A DNA stretch of 64,000 bases from Halorussus caseinilyticus (lineage in GTDB: Archaea > Halobacteriota > Halobacteria > Halobacteriales > Haladaptataceae), in contig NZ_CP119809.1 of NCBI RefSeq assembly GCF_029338395.1, positions 682,001 through 746,000 of the forward strand, written 5' to 3'. Positions 45,210 through 53,195 of this stretch are shown in pieces. Each line of letters starts with the position of its first letter. Within the stretch, counting starts at the first letter, position 1. Below the pieces are notes generated by a model that was not told where the DNA came from, did no database searches, and saw nothing but the letters and a program-made list of their open reading frames with translations. The translations under genes were made by a program, and so were the position numbers.

Positions 45210-45812
45210 CTACTCCGGGGTTCGAATCACGTCCGGCGGGTCCGTGTCGGCCTTCGCCGCGAGAAAGTCGCGTTCGGCGGTCGTGAGGTCCTCGCGCTCG
45301 CGGTAGGCGTCGAGACCGGACTGGTAGCCCTCGGCGGTGCGGTCGGCGGGCGCGGCGAGGACCAACTCCGCGAGTCCGGTCTGGTCGCCGGTGTAGCCGA
45401 ATCCGGCCTTGTAGAGGGCGTGATAGGCGAACGCGTTGTTCACTGCGATTTGCACCCGGTCGTAGCCTCGCTCGCGGAGGCGCGCGGTCGCAAATCCGGC
45501 GAGGCGCGCGCCGATGCCCTCCCCGCGGCGGTCCCGCCGGACCGTGACGTACCGTAGCCACGCCGTCGCGGAGTCGGTCCGGTCCTCGTTGAACGCGATG
45601 GCGGCGACGATTCGGTCGTCTTCGAGCCAATCGGTGTCGGTCCCCCCGTCGGACTCGGGGTCGCGCTCTCGCTCGGATTCGACGGTCTCGGGGTCGCGCG
45701 CCACGGCATTGCCGGTGTTCGACATCACGAACTTCCCGGCGTAACTGAACTCGCGGTGGTCGAGACGTATCCGGGGTTCGTCCTCCGACCACCCGACCAG
45801 CGCGTACTCCAT
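45210..45812 (-). CDS. GNAT-family N-acetyltransferase
   Basis: The 200-residue protein has the GNAT core: WLRYVTVRRDRRGEGIGARLA near residue 95 (acetyl-CoA loop RRGEGIG), and VQIAVNNAFAYHALYKAGFG. The N-terminal 75 residues are less conserved and include an acidic insert (ESERERDPESDGGTDTD). The box CAGTTACCG (minus strand, near 45840) lies about 28 nt before the ATG. Substrate unknown. Confidence 0.86.
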   Translation of the reverse strand: MEYALVGWSEDEPRIRLDHREFSYAGKFVMSNTGNAVARDPETVESERERDPESDGGTDTDWLEDDRIVAAIAFNEDRTDSATAWLRYVTVRRDRRGEGIGARLAGFATARLRERGYDRVQIAVNNAFAYHALYKAGFGYTGDQTGLAELVLAAPADRTAEGYQSGLDAYREREDLTTAERDFLAAKADTDPPDVIRTPE

Positions 45813-45913
45813 GCCGCCGACTTCGGTCTCGCGCGGTAACTGCGCTTCGCTCGCCCGCGTTCGTGAGCGGACGTGTGCGTACGTTCGTGAGAGACGTGCA
45901 GTCGTCCGCGTAC

Positions 45914-45943
45914 GCGGGCGCGGCGCACGAGCGCCGCGCCCGC
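45914..45943 (+). repeat. Perfect 13-bp hairpin with ACGA loop
   Basis: GCGGGCGCGGCGC pairs with GCGCCGCGCCCGC around ACGA. The core resembles the 37716-37749 hairpin. It lies upstream of the GNAT gene and before the next promoter. Confidence 0.6.
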
Positions 45944-46062
45944 GCCGGTCGCGTTGACGGACACTTATTTATTTCTTTAAGAATTATTTTCATCTCTTAG
46001 GGAAACGTGTACGATTCTCACCGGACACCCAATCATTTATCGGTGGGGGTCGTACGCTCGCT

Positions 46063-46284
46063 ATGGTCGTCCGAACCGTCATGCTCGCAATCGGCGTCGT
46101 GGAGTTGCTCTTCCCGCGGCGGATGGTCGATTTCTGGATGAACCTCGCCACGGAGAGCGGCGACGTGACCCTCCGGCCGTGGGTGTACACCGCCGCGCGG
46201 GTGGAGGGTGTCGTCATCCTCGTCTGGCTACTCGCCCGCGGTCGCAGACGCCCCGAGAGAGCGAGCGACGAGTCCAGCCAGTAA
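46063..46284 (+). CDS. Small membrane protein
   Basis: The 73-residue product begins with a hydrophobic helix (RTVMLAIGVVELLFP) and has a second one (ARVEGVVILVWLLA), with a basic tail (RGRRRPERAS). CATTTATC at 46032-46039 lies about 27 nt before the ATG, giving a leaderless transcript. I do not recognise the family; short two-helix proteins of this type are common in haloarchaea. Confidence 0.72.
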   Translation: MVVRTVMLAIGVVELLFPRRMVDFWMNLATESGDVTLRPWVYTAARVEGVVILVWLLARGRRRPERASDESSQ

Positions 46285-46329
46285 CTGGGAAGTCCGGTCT
46301 TTTTCCCGCGCCGCCACCTCTTGTCAGCC

Positions 46330-46914
46330 ATGAGCCACGCGCTGGGCGACACCGCCACCTTCGACCGGATGGCCCGACTCTACGACTGGATTGTCCCCGC
46401 ACCCGACTCCGACGAGTTCCGCGAAGCGCTCGCGTTCGCCGACAGGACGGTAGAGCGCGTCCTCGACGTGGGCGGGGGCACCGGCCGGGGGTCGTCGGCG
46501 CTCGGCGTCCGCGAGCGAATCGTCGCCGACGCCGCCGAGGGGATGACCCGACAGGCCCGCCGGAACGGGTCCGAGGCGGTCCGGGCGGACGCCGCTCGGT
46601 TGCCCTTCGCGGACGCGAGCGCCGACGCCGTGTTCGTGGTGGACGCGCTCCACCACTTCGGCGACCCCGAGCGTGCGGTCGAGGAAGCAGTCCGCGTCCT
46701 CCGACCCGGCGGCGTTCTCGTCGTTCGGGAGTTCGACCCGACGACGCTCGTCGGCCGACTGGTCGAGGCGGGCGAACACCTCTACGGCTTCGACTCGACG
46801 TTTTTCCCGCCCGAACACCTCGCTCGGCAAGTCGCCGACGCGGGTCTCGACGCCAAGTACCGGACGGAGGGACCGACCTACACCGTGGTCGGGCGCGCAT
46901 CGCGGGAATCATAA
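46330..46914 (+). CDS. Class I SAM-dependent methyltransferase
   Basis: This 194-residue protein has ERVLDVGGGTGRGSSALGVR (SAM loop), VADAAEGMTRQARRNG, RADAARLPFADASADAVFVV and VDALHHFGDPERAVEEAVRVL, the set of UbiE/COQ5-like methyltransferases. ATG 46330 (MSHALGDTATFDRMARLYDW) follows the small membrane gene by 45 bp, so they may be cotranscribed with the DUF3054 gene after it. Substrate unknown. Confidence 0.85.
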   Translation: MSHALGDTATFDRMARLYDWIVPAPDSDEFREALAFADRTVERVLDVGGGTGRGSSALGVRERIVADAAEGMTRQARRNGSEAVRADAARLPFADASADAVFVVDALHHFGDPERAVEEAVRVLRPGGVLVVREFDPTTLVGRLVEAGEHLYGFDSTFFPPEHLARQVADAGLDAKYRTEGPTYTVVGRASRES

Positions 46915-46937
46915 CCGCCCGGACCCAAGCCGTCGGC

Positions 46938-47354
46938 ATGAGCAACGCCGAAGGACTGCTTCGCTCGCGGTTCGACCGCTCGCCGGACACGGCGCTTCTG
47001 GCACTCGGCGACCTGTTAGTGCTGGTCGGGTTCATCGTGATGGGCGAACTCCGCCACGACGTGAACCCTGCCGAGTCGCCGCTGGTGGTCGCCGATACGC
47101 TGGCCCCGTTCCTCCTCGGGTGGGTCGTCGCCGCCCTCGCGGTGGGAGTGTACGCGCCCGGCGCGACCCGGACGGTCCGGACCGCGGTCCAGCGCGTGGT
47201 CGGGGCGTGGGTCCTCGCGGCCGCTATCGGACTGGCGCTTCGGGCCACTGCGCTCTTCCACGGGGACGCGCCGCTCTCGTTCGCGCTGGTCGTGACGGGC
47301 ATCGGGTCCGTCTCCTTCGCGGCGTGGCGCGGGGCCGTGGCGTACCTCCGCTGA
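46938..47354 (+). CDS. DUF3054 membrane protein
   Basis: The 138-residue protein has four membrane helices, including ALLALGDLLVLVGFIVMGEL, LAPFLLGWVVAALAVGVYAP and VLAAAIGLALRATALF. The GELRHDVNP motif after the first helix is conserved in DUF3054. It lies 23 bp after the methyltransferase on the same strand. Function unknown. Confidence 0.82.
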   Translation: MSNAEGLLRSRFDRSPDTALLALGDLLVLVGFIVMGELRHDVNPAESPLVVADTLAPFLLGWVVAALAVGVYAPGATRTVRTAVQRVVGAWVLAAAIGLALRATALFHGDAPLSFALVVTGIGSVSFAAWRGAVAYLR

Positions 47355-47370
47355 AACGTTTTGACGACCC

Positions 47371-47409
47371 GCGCGCTGGCGCGGCCGCGAACGGCAAGCG
47401 CCAGCGCGC
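47371..47409 (+). repeat. 12-bp hairpin related to a motif at 15.0 kb
   Basis: GCGCGCTGGCGC pairs with GCGCCAGCGCGC. The sequence between contains GGCCGCGAACGG; a similar arrangement, GCGCGTTGGCGCGACCGTG then AACGG, occurs at 15026-15049. It lies after the DUF3054 stop. Confidence 0.45.
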
Positions 47410-47510
47410 CTGCCCGAGCGAGCGCGAGCAAGCGCGAGCGCGGCGTCCCGAACGACCACCGCGCGGTAGCTACCTCAATCCTTTTGCACGCAGGCGACTT
47501 CAGGGACGGT

Positions 47511-47921
47511 ATGCCCGTAGAGAGCGACGCCGAACTGCGCGAAATCCTCGGGATGGAGCGTATCGCGGTCGTCGGATGCTCGACCACGCCCGGCAAGGAC
47601 GCCCACGAGATTCCGAAGTACCTGCTCGACAACGGCTACGAGGTGATTCCGGTCAACCCCTCCGCCGACGAGATATTCGGGCGAACGGCCTACGATTCGC
47701 TCGCGGATGTCGAGGAAAAAATCGACGTGGTGGACGTGTTCCGGCCGAGCGACGAGGTGTCGGGCATCGTGGACGAGGCGCTGGCCCGCGACGACGTGGC
47801 AGTCGTCTGGACGCAACTCGGCATCGCCGACGCCGACGCCGCCACGCGCGCCGAGGACGCCGGACTCCGGGTCGTGCAGGACAAGTGCCTCAAGGTCGAA
47901 CACCAGCGATTGGTGGTCTGA
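47511..47921 (+). CDS. CoA-binding-domain protein (YccU-like)
   Basis: The 136-residue protein is a single Rossmann-fold CoA-binding domain: RIAVVGCSTTPGKDAHEIPK, YEVIPVNPSADEIFGRTAY, VDVVDVFRPSDEVSGIV and VVWTQLGIADADAA. Full acyl-CoA synthetases have this as one domain; here it is free-standing and its role is not known. CCTTTTGC at 47480-47487 lies about 27 nt before the ATG, which suggests a leaderless transcript. Confidence 0.88.
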   Translation: MPVESDAELREILGMERIAVVGCSTTPGKDAHEIPKYLLDNGYEVIPVNPSADEIFGRTAYDSLADVEEKIDVVDVFRPSDEVSGIVDEALARDDVAVVWTQLGIADADAATRAEDAGLRVVQDKCLKVEHQRLVV

Positions 47922-47939
47922 GACGGTTACTTTGCCGCC

Positions 47940-48134
47940 TCACCGGAGTCGCCGGACGAGTCGGAGGAACAGCGACACCGCGGTCCCGAGACCCGGAACG
48001 CGCGAGGAGAGCGCCGCGGCACCGACGAGCAGGAGACCGCTCTTCTTGCGACCGCGGGAGAACGCTATCGCGGCGTCCACGAGCGTCGAGACGATACTGA
48101 GTTTGTTCACTGACTTCGAGTCGAAACTGGTCAT
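47940..48134 (-). CDS. Small hydrophobic protein
   Basis: The 64-residue product has a hydrophilic start (MTSFDSKSVNKLSIVSTL) followed by RKKSGLLLVGAAALSSRVPG and FLRLVRRLR, so one membrane or amphipathic helix with a basic tail. ATG 48134 is chosen because ACTTACGC on the minus strand (48165-48172) lies about 33 nt upstream. No family is recognised. It is convergent with the CoA-binding gene and divergent from the HAD gene. Confidence 0.6.
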   Translation of the reverse strand: MTSFDSKSVNKLSIVSTLVDAAIAFSRGRKKSGLLLVGAAALSSRVPGLGTAVSLFLRLVRRLR

Positions 48135-48216
48135 GAGGTTCCGTATCGGATAGCACGTCCACGCGTAAGTGACTTCCCCGGAGGCGTTTTGTCGGTCGAG
48201 CGCGTAGCGAGTCGTA

Positions 48217-48900
48217 ATGAGCAGTGCGGACCCCTCCGCGGTCTTTCTCGACTTGGACGACACCATCTGTGCCCATCCCCGCTCTACGGCCGACCGACTC
48301 GCCGACGCCTTCGACCGGGCGGGCGTCGAACCGTTCTTCGGGGCCGCCGACTTCCGGCGGTGGTTGCCGAAGGTGAGTGCGGACTCGACGGTCGAACTCC
48401 GCGAGCGGTGTTTCACCGGCATCGCCGACGAGCAGGGCCTCGAGTCCGCCGACGCGCTGGCGGTGGCCCGCGCCTACGAGGACCCCGACCCGACCGCGGT
48501 GGAGTTTCTGCCCGGCGCGGAGTCGGCGTTAGACGCCCTCGGCGCGCGCTACGACCTCGCGCTGGTGACCAACGGCGACCGGGAGACCCAGACCGCGAAA
48601 CTCGCGGCGCTGGACATCGCGGGCCACTTCGACGCCGCGACGTTCACCGAACCCGGCGGCCCGGTCAAACCCGACCCCGACCACTTCCACCGCACGCTGT
48701 CGGCGATGGGCGTCTCGGCCGACGAGACGGTCCACGTCGGCAACTCGCTCCGCGCGGACGTGGCGGGCGCGCACGCCGCGGGCGTGGCGTCGGTGTGGTT
48801 GGAGCAGGCGGGGACGGAGCGGACGGGTGCGACGGCCGACCACGCGCCCCACTACACCATCGAGTCGATGCACGACCTGCACGCGCCGCCGTGGGTGTGA
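48217..48900 (+). CDS. HAD-superfamily hydrolase
   Basis: The 227-residue protein has VFLDLDDTICAHP (motif I, Asp nucleophile), ALVTNGDRETQTAKLA (motif II), VKPDPDHFHRTL (motif III lysine) and VHVGNSLRADVAGAHAAGV (motif IV). The cap of about 80 residues places it with phosphoglycolate phosphatase or haloacid dehalogenase relatives. CGTTTTGTC at 48186-48194 lies about 28 nt before the ATG. Substrate unknown. Confidence 0.88.
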   Translation: MSSADPSAVFLDLDDTICAHPRSTADRLADAFDRAGVEPFFGAADFRRWLPKVSADSTVELRERCFTGIADEQGLESADALAVARAYEDPDPTAVEFLPGAESALDALGARYDLALVTNGDRETQTAKLAALDIAGHFDAATFTEPGGPVKPDPDHFHRTLSAMGVSADETVHVGNSLRADVAGAHAAGVASVWLEQAGTERTGATADHAPHYTIESMHDLHAPPWV

Positions 48901-49030
48901 GTCGCGCGGTTCCGGGGTTTCTCGGGGAGTAACTGCACTTCGGATGCACTCGGCGACTCCCTCCTTTCGGCACGTCGTCGGTGATTGTCGCGTTCCGGCG
49001 TGCGAACGGACGTGAGCAAGTAGCGCAGGA

Positions 49031-49225
49031 GATTGGAGAGGCGTGAGGCGGTTGCGGTGCGGTGCTGTGCAGTTGCGGTTTTGATTGGCTCAAGCCTGAA
49101 GCCGCGTTGCGGTCTAGCTGTGCGGAATCGCGTCGCAGGTCCGTTTCCAGCCTCCTCTACGAAGCGAGACGTGAAAATCTGGCGACAGGCTTGAGCTAAT
49201 CAGACCGCACAGCGCCGTGGGAGCG
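49031..49225. repeat. MITE-like inverted-repeat unit
   Basis: GATTGGCTCAAGCCTG at 49083-49098 and CAGGCTTGAGCTAATC at 49186-49201 are inverted copies with one mismatch (15 of 16). Outside them GCTGTGC (49063-49069) is matched by GCACAGC (49206-49212) in inverted order, so the terminal sequences extend over about 40 bases. The 87 bases between are not an open frame of note. A matching right end lies at 57.53-57.62 kb. The remainder of spacer 48901-49299 contains no gene. Confidence 0.7.
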
Positions 49226-49299
49226 AGGAAAATCAGAAAGTCACGCTTGAACAACCTAAAGATTGCTCAGAAAAAGAAAAACAAATATCTAAGTAAGAG

Positions 49300-50280
49300 C
49301 TACCCTTCCCACTCCTCGAACGACCCGTAGATGCCCTTCGAGAGGTATCGCTCGCTGGAGTCGGGGAAAATCGTCGCCACCGAGTCGTAGGGCGCGTCGA
49401 GTTCGCCGTCGCGGATGCGCTCGGCGACGTGGCAGGCCGCGGCGCTGGCCGCGCCCGCGCTGGAGGCGACGAGGTGGCCCTCCTCGCGCGCGAGACGTTT
49501 CAGTTCGTCGTGAGCGCGACGGTCCGGCACCTGTAGCACTTCGTCCACGAGGTCCGGGTCGAACAGTTCGTTGGTCGCGGGGTCGTGGGTGCCGATGCCC
49601 TCGATTTTGTACTCGGCCTCCGCCACGTCCTCGCCCTTGGTGGTGGAGTAGAGCGACCCCTCGGGTTCGACGGCTGTGACGTGAACGTCGGGGTTCTGCT
49701 CTACGGCGTACTCGGCGATGCCCATCAGCGTGCCCGCGGTGCCACATCCCGCGACGACTGCACCGACCTCGCCGTCGAGCGCGTCGAATATCTCCGGTCC
49801 CGTCGTCTCGTAGTGGGCCTCGGCGTTCAGGGGGTTGGAGAACTGCTGGGGGACCACCGCGTCGTCCATCTCGTCGGCGAGTCGGTGCGCTCGGTCGATG
49901 GCCCCACCCATGCCCTCGTCGGTCGGGGTGTTGATGACCTCCGCGCCGAGGGCGTCCATCAACTGCTGTTTCTCGACGCTGAACCGCTCGGGGACGACGA
50001 AGACGGCGTTCACGTCGAGTTGCCCCGCGGCGATGGCGAACCCGATGCCGGTGTTGCCCGCGGTGGGTTCGATGACCGTCCCGCCGGGTTCGAGTTCGCC
50101 GCGTTCGAGCATCTGCTCGACCATGTACTTGCCGATGCGGTCCTTGACGCTCGCGCCGGGGTTGAACGACTCCAGTTTGGCGTACACCGGCACCTCGTCG
50201 GGTGCCGCTTGCACGCGAACCAGCGGGGTCTCGCCCACCGTCTCCAGCACGGAGTCGAGCGGCGTCTGGTGGTCCGTCAT
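49300..50280 (-). CDS. Cysteine synthase (PLP, fold type II)
   Basis: This 326-residue protein is an O-acetylserine (or phosphoserine) sulfhydrylase. KLESFNPGASVKDRIGKYMV has the PLP lysine, IEPTAGNTGIGFAIAAGQLD the substrate loop, VVAGCGTAGTLMGIAEYAVE the phosphate site, and IFPDSSERYLSKGIYG the C-terminal segment. ATG 50280 follows the box GGTTAACC at 50305-50312. Cystathionine beta-synthase is a close relative, but no CBS domains are present. Confidence 0.9.
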   Translation of the reverse strand: MTDHQTPLDSVLETVGETPLVRVQAAPDEVPVYAKLESFNPGASVKDRIGKYMVEQMLERGELEPGGTVIEPTAGNTGIGFAIAAGQLDVNAVFVVPERFSVEKQQLMDALGAEVINTPTDEGMGGAIDRAHRLADEMDDAVVPQQFSNPLNAEAHYETTGPEIFDALDGEVGAVVAGCGTAGTLMGIAEYAVEQNPDVHVTAVEPEGSLYSTTKGEDVAEAEYKIEGIGTHDPATNELFDPDLVDEVLQVPDRRAHDELKRLAREEGHLVASSAGAASAAACHVAERIRDGELDAPYDSVATIFPDSSERYLSKGIYGSFEEWEG

Positions 50281-50304
50281 TGGGTAGGCAAAAGTTGGGA
50301 GGGC

Positions 50305-50312
50305 GGTTAACC
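50305..50312 (-). promoter_or_regulatory. TATA-like box of the cysteine synthase gene
   Basis: GGTTAACC (its own reverse complement) lies about 28 nt before the ATG at 50280, preceded on the minus strand by A-rich ACAAAAAA. Confidence 0.5.
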
Positions 50313-50350
50313 TTTTTTGTGTGGAGTTCCCGGCGGTCGGGAAACCGCCG

Positions 50351-50611
50351 CTACGCTTCGGTCTCGGTCCCGTCTTCGACGCTCTCGACTTCGATTTCTG
50401 CGGGGTCGATGTCGTGTTCCTCGGCGATTGCTTCGAGGAGCGCGCGCTGTCGGGCGTTCTCGCGCTCCAGTCGCTCGACGCGCTCGCTGGTCGAGTCGAG
50501 TTGCTCGCGCATCTCGGCGACCTGCTCGCGGAGTTCGTTGAGTTTGCTGTACAGCTTCTCGGCGGTGTCGGCCAGTTTCTGGACTTTCTTGGCCGTACTT
50601 CCGAATCCCAT
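50351..50611 (-). CDS. Coiled-coil protein, DUF5798-like
   Basis: The 86-residue protein starts MGFGSTAKKVQKLADTAEKL and continues as one long coiled coil (SKLNELREQVAEMREQLDST, then RVERLERENARQRALLEAIA), ending in an acidic tail. This matches a conserved haloarchaeal family. ATG 50611 is chosen because the upstream frame runs past the next promoter. Function is unknown; such coils often serve as structural or regulatory adaptors. Confidence 0.8.
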   Translation of the reverse strand: MGFGSTAKKVQKLADTAEKLYSKLNELREQVAEMREQLDSTSERVERLERENARQRALLEAIAEEHDIDPAEIEVESVEDGTETEA

Positions 50612-50692
50612 GGTGGACAGTCGTGTCGCCTGATACGTGACTTTTCCGACTCGACCGCTGGCCTTTTGCTCTCCCCCCGAAAAGCATCGCGC

Positions 50693-51112
50693 ATGTCGCA
50701 GGAACGGTTGCCCGAGACGCCAGCGCCGACTGTCGGCGTCGTCGCCGCGCTCGCGGTCCTCGCCGCTATCGTCGTACCGTACTTCCTCATCGGGGCCTCC
50801 GAAGTCGGCGTCTACTACAGCGCGCCGACGCTCATCCCTGTTCACCTCGTCGTCGGCCTGTTCGCCACGGTCGCAATCGTCGTCTTCGCCGCCGGACGAA
50901 ACGGCCGGACCGACCCGCCGACCGCCGCGGGCGCGGCAGTCGTCCTCGGCGGGTTCGTGGCGTTGCTCGTCCTCTGGTGGGCCGTCGCGGTCGGCAGTCT
51001 CGTCGGCAGTCTGACCGAGCAGGCGGCGTTCGGCTACCACCGGTGGGCACTGCTCGCGGCGTCACTGGCGCTCGCGGCCAGCGGTGGTTGGTTCGCGCGC
51101 GAGGTGCTGTAA
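50693..51112 (+). CDS. Four-helix membrane protein (DUF7548-like)
   Basis: The 139-residue protein has four predicted membrane helices (VGVVAALAVLAAIVVPYFLI, PVHLVVGLFATVAIVVFAAG, VLGGFVALLVLWWAVAV and ALLAASLALAASGGWFA). The loop SEVGVYYSAPTLIP between the first two is the recognisable part of a haloarchaeal family of unknown function. ATG 50693 gives the usual N-terminus MSQERLPETP. Confidence 0.76.
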   Translation: MSQERLPETPAPTVGVVAALAVLAAIVVPYFLIGASEVGVYYSAPTLIPVHLVVGLFATVAIVVFAAGRNGRTDPPTAAGAAVVLGGFVALLVLWWAVAVGSLVGSLTEQAAFGYHRWALLAASLALAASGGWFAREVL

Positions 51113-51205
51113 GCGACAGTAGCGACCGATTACTCCGACACAGCCACCGCGTGTGGAGCTGTCAGCCGACGCATAACAAAGCCCGACGCGCCGGTAGCTT
51201 GGGTC

Positions 51206-51706
51206 GTGTCCGAGAGCGACCCGTCCGGAATCGACGCCCCGACGGGCACCGACCCGCCCGCGAGTCCTCAGACCGACGGCGACGGAGTGGGCGACCTCGC
51301 GGACTCGAAAGAGGCCCGCGAGCGGTGGATGCACCGGGACGACGAGTTCCTGCTAGAGGAAGACCGCGAGTACGTCCTCCGCGACGAGGGACGGTCGTGG
51401 TGGGGGTACGTCTCGTCGGTCCTGTTCGGCGCAGTCGTCGCGCTGATGGTCGGCGACGTGGTAACCACGGGGTTCGGGATGGCGATGGGACTCGAAGAGG
51501 TCAACCCGGTCGCCTCGGCGGTCCTCGCGGAAGCAGGGTTGGCCGGTCTCGTCCTCCTGAAGGCGATGGCCGCGGTCGTCCTCGTCGTCCTGCCGGGCGT
51601 GACCGGCAACGCCCGCCGGACGTTCCGCGCCGGGGGCGCGGTCTACCTCCTCGCGGGCTTGCTCGTCGTCGTCGGCAACGCGTGGGCTATCCTCGCCGTC
51701 GCGTAG
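51206..51706 (+). CDS. Membrane protein with DUF5658-like domain
   Basis: The 166-residue product has an acidic, disordered N-terminal 60 residues, then three membrane helices. The core VVALMVGDVVTTGFGMAMGL and EEVNPVASAVLAEAGLAGLV matches DUF5658, where a DxxTT and ExNP pair is conserved. The start is GTG 51206. It precedes the SRP RNA promoter by about 65 bases. Function unknown. Confidence 0.75.
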   Translation: MSESDPSGIDAPTGTDPPASPQTDGDGVGDLADSKEARERWMHRDDEFLLEEDREYVLRDEGRSWWGYVSSVLFGAVVALMVGDVVTTGFGMAMGLEEVNPVASAVLAEAGLAGLVLLKAMAAVVLVVLPGVTGNARRTFRAGGAVYLLAGLLVVVGNAWAILAVA

Positions 51707-51775
51707 TCCTTTCCCGCCCGGCGTCGGTCTCTCCGGGGGTCCGGTTCCTCGCCGTCGCACGATTTGCGAAAGGCC

Positions 51776-51781
51776 CTTAAG
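51776..51781 (+). promoter_or_regulatory. TATA-like box of the SRP RNA gene
   Basis: CTTAAG lies about 26 nt before the predicted RNA 5' end (51804), with AAAGGC before it as a possible BRE. Confidence 0.55.
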
Positions 51782-51803
51782 TCCGTGGCCGCTTACTTCG
51801 AGA

Positions 51804-52111
51804 TGGACTAGGTCGGGCAGTTAGGCCCTGCTCGTCACCCGCACTATGGTCTTCAGCGGGGGCCGAACCCCGGAAGAGTCCGGTCAGACCGTGCCGGGCC
51901 CCGGAAGCCGACTTCGAAGCCTCGTCCTACGGGGATAGCGGTCTCCGGCGGGCACTCGCAGGAGTGTCGCAGTCGGAGTTAGCCGGTGGTAATCCGTCAG
52001 GCGCGGAAGCGAGCAGCGGACCACTGGACAGCTATCGCTCGTAGGGCCGCGGGGTGGAGGACGCGACCGGGATTCCCCGGCACGGAACGCCGGGCGATTC
52101 CGGCTGTCCGC
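51804..52111 (+). ncRNA. Signal recognition particle (7S) RNA
   Basis: The sequence has the landmarks of archaeal SRP RNA. TAGGTCGGGCAGTTAGGCCC near 51809 is the typical 5' domain. GTCAGGCGCGGAAGCGAGCAG near 51997 (here shown to 20: GTCAGGCGCGGAAGCGAGCA) is the SRP54-binding helix 8 with its GGAA loop. The helix-6 hairpin is CCCCGGCACGGAACGCCGGG near 52076. GGAC at 51805-51808 and GTCC at 52106-52109 fit the closing 5'/3' helix, giving about 307 nt, as in other haloarchaea. The ends are approximate to a few bases. It partners SRP19/SRP54 to target proteins to SecY, whose SecE subunit lies at 23.1 kb. Confidence 0.93.
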
Positions 52112-52138
52112 ATTCATACCGAACTCTTACCACGCTCC

Positions 52139-52175
52139 AGACCGGCGAGCCGTCGGCTCGCCGGTCTTTCGCTTG
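52139..52175 (+). terminator. Hairpin terminator after the SRP RNA
   Basis: AGACCGGCGAGCC (52139-52151) pairs perfectly with GGCTCGCCGGTCT (52155-52167) around the loop GTC, followed by TTTCGCTTG. It lies about 28 nt after the predicted RNA 3' end. The stem may act in 3' end formation; a T-rich tail is only modest. Confidence 0.6.
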
Positions 52176-52185
52176 TAAAACTTCG

Positions 52186-52270
52186 ATGAAAAACACGGCG
52201 TCACCGCCTCAGAAGCGCCACAGGCGCTTCTTCGACGGTTCCTTGGTCCGCTCGCTTCGTTCGCGGTGCA
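52186..52270 (+). repeat. Element with exchangeable hairpin (copy 2)
   Basis: AAAAACACGGCGTCACC (52190-52206) is followed by a perfect hairpin AGAAGCGCC-ACA-GGCGCTTCT (52211-52231), then GGTTCCTTGGTCCGCTCGCT (52237-52256). Copy 1 at 15.73-15.80 kb has the same flanks but a wholly different 9-bp stem with TCC as loop. This copy lacks the small inserted hairpin present there. Confidence 0.7.
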
Positions 52271-52310
52271 GTATCTGGTACTCGACAGCACAGCAGAGAA
52301 GTGGTCAGAA

Positions 52311-53195
52311 CTAGTCGTCCGCGGCTTCGACCGTCCCTTCGACGTTCGTCAACTCCAGTCCGCCGCCGAGCGTCCGATTGGGGTAGGGGATGTCGATGCC
52401 CTCGGCGTCGAACCGCTCTTTGACCGCGGTGACGTACTCGCCGCGGGTCTTCACGTAGTCGCTTCGGGAGGGGTCGGCTATCCAGACGCGCGACTGGAGA
52501 CCCACCGACGAGTCGCCGAGTTCGGTGAGTCGGACCGAGGGCGCGGGGTCGTCCAGCACGTCGGGGTGGTCCTCGGCTTCCTCGACGATAATCTCGGTGG
52601 CGCGGTCGATGTCGTCGTCGTAGCCGATGCCGAACAGGAACTTCAGGCGGAGTCGGTCGCCCTCGACGGGGTTCTTGATAACGCCGTCGGTGAGTTGGGA
52701 GTTCGGCACCGTCAGCAGTTCGTTGTCGAAGGTACGGACCCGAGTCACGCGCAGGCCGATGTCCTCCACGATGCCCGAGTAGCTACCGCCGTCCCACTCC
52801 ACCCAGTCGCCGATTTTGAAGGGTTTGTCGGTGTAGATGAACACGCCCGAGACGAAGTTCTTGATGACATCCTGCGTGGCCAGACCGATGGCGAGGGTGG
52901 CCGCCGCCGCGATGGTCGCCAGCGAGGTCAGGAAGTTGCCGTAGTCGGCGAACCCGAACGCGACCGAGACGGCGACGAACACGACGCCGAACTTGGTCAA
53001 CTTCAACAGTGGCGTCTTGGCGTGTCTGTCGAGGTCCCGCCGGTCTAGAAATCGGCCGACCAGCGGAACTACCGTCGCCCGGCCGACGAAGTAGACCGTC
53101 AGAAACGAGACGACGAAGTAGATGGCTTGGGTCAGGGCCATCGCGTAGCCAGCGTCGCCGAGGAGTCGCTCCAAGACCGGAAGCGGTTCGACCAT
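52311..53195 (-). CDS. MscS-family mechanosensitive channel
   Basis: The 294-residue protein has three N-terminal membrane helices and the pore helix DYGNFLTSLATIAAAATLAI, then the beta domain FVSGVFIYTDKPFKIGDWVE and RVRTFDNELLTVPNSQLTDG, the MscS signature. It relieves turgor when salinity drops. The start at 53195 shares one base with the yhbY stop, so it is translated right after it. Confidence 0.9.
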   Translation of the reverse strand: MVEPLPVLERLLGDAGYAMALTQAIYFVVSFLTVYFVGRATVVPLVGRFLDRRDLDRHAKTPLLKLTKFGVVFVAVSVAFGFADYGNFLTSLATIAAAATLAIGLATQDVIKNFVSGVFIYTDKPFKIGDWVEWDGGSYSGIVEDIGLRVTRVRTFDNELLTVPNSQLTDGVIKNPVEGDRLRLKFLFGIGYDDDIDRATEIIVEEAEDHPDVLDDPAPSVRLTELGDSSVGLQSRVWIADPSRSDYVKTRGEYVTAVKERFDAEGIDIPYPNRTLGGGLELTNVEGTVEAADD

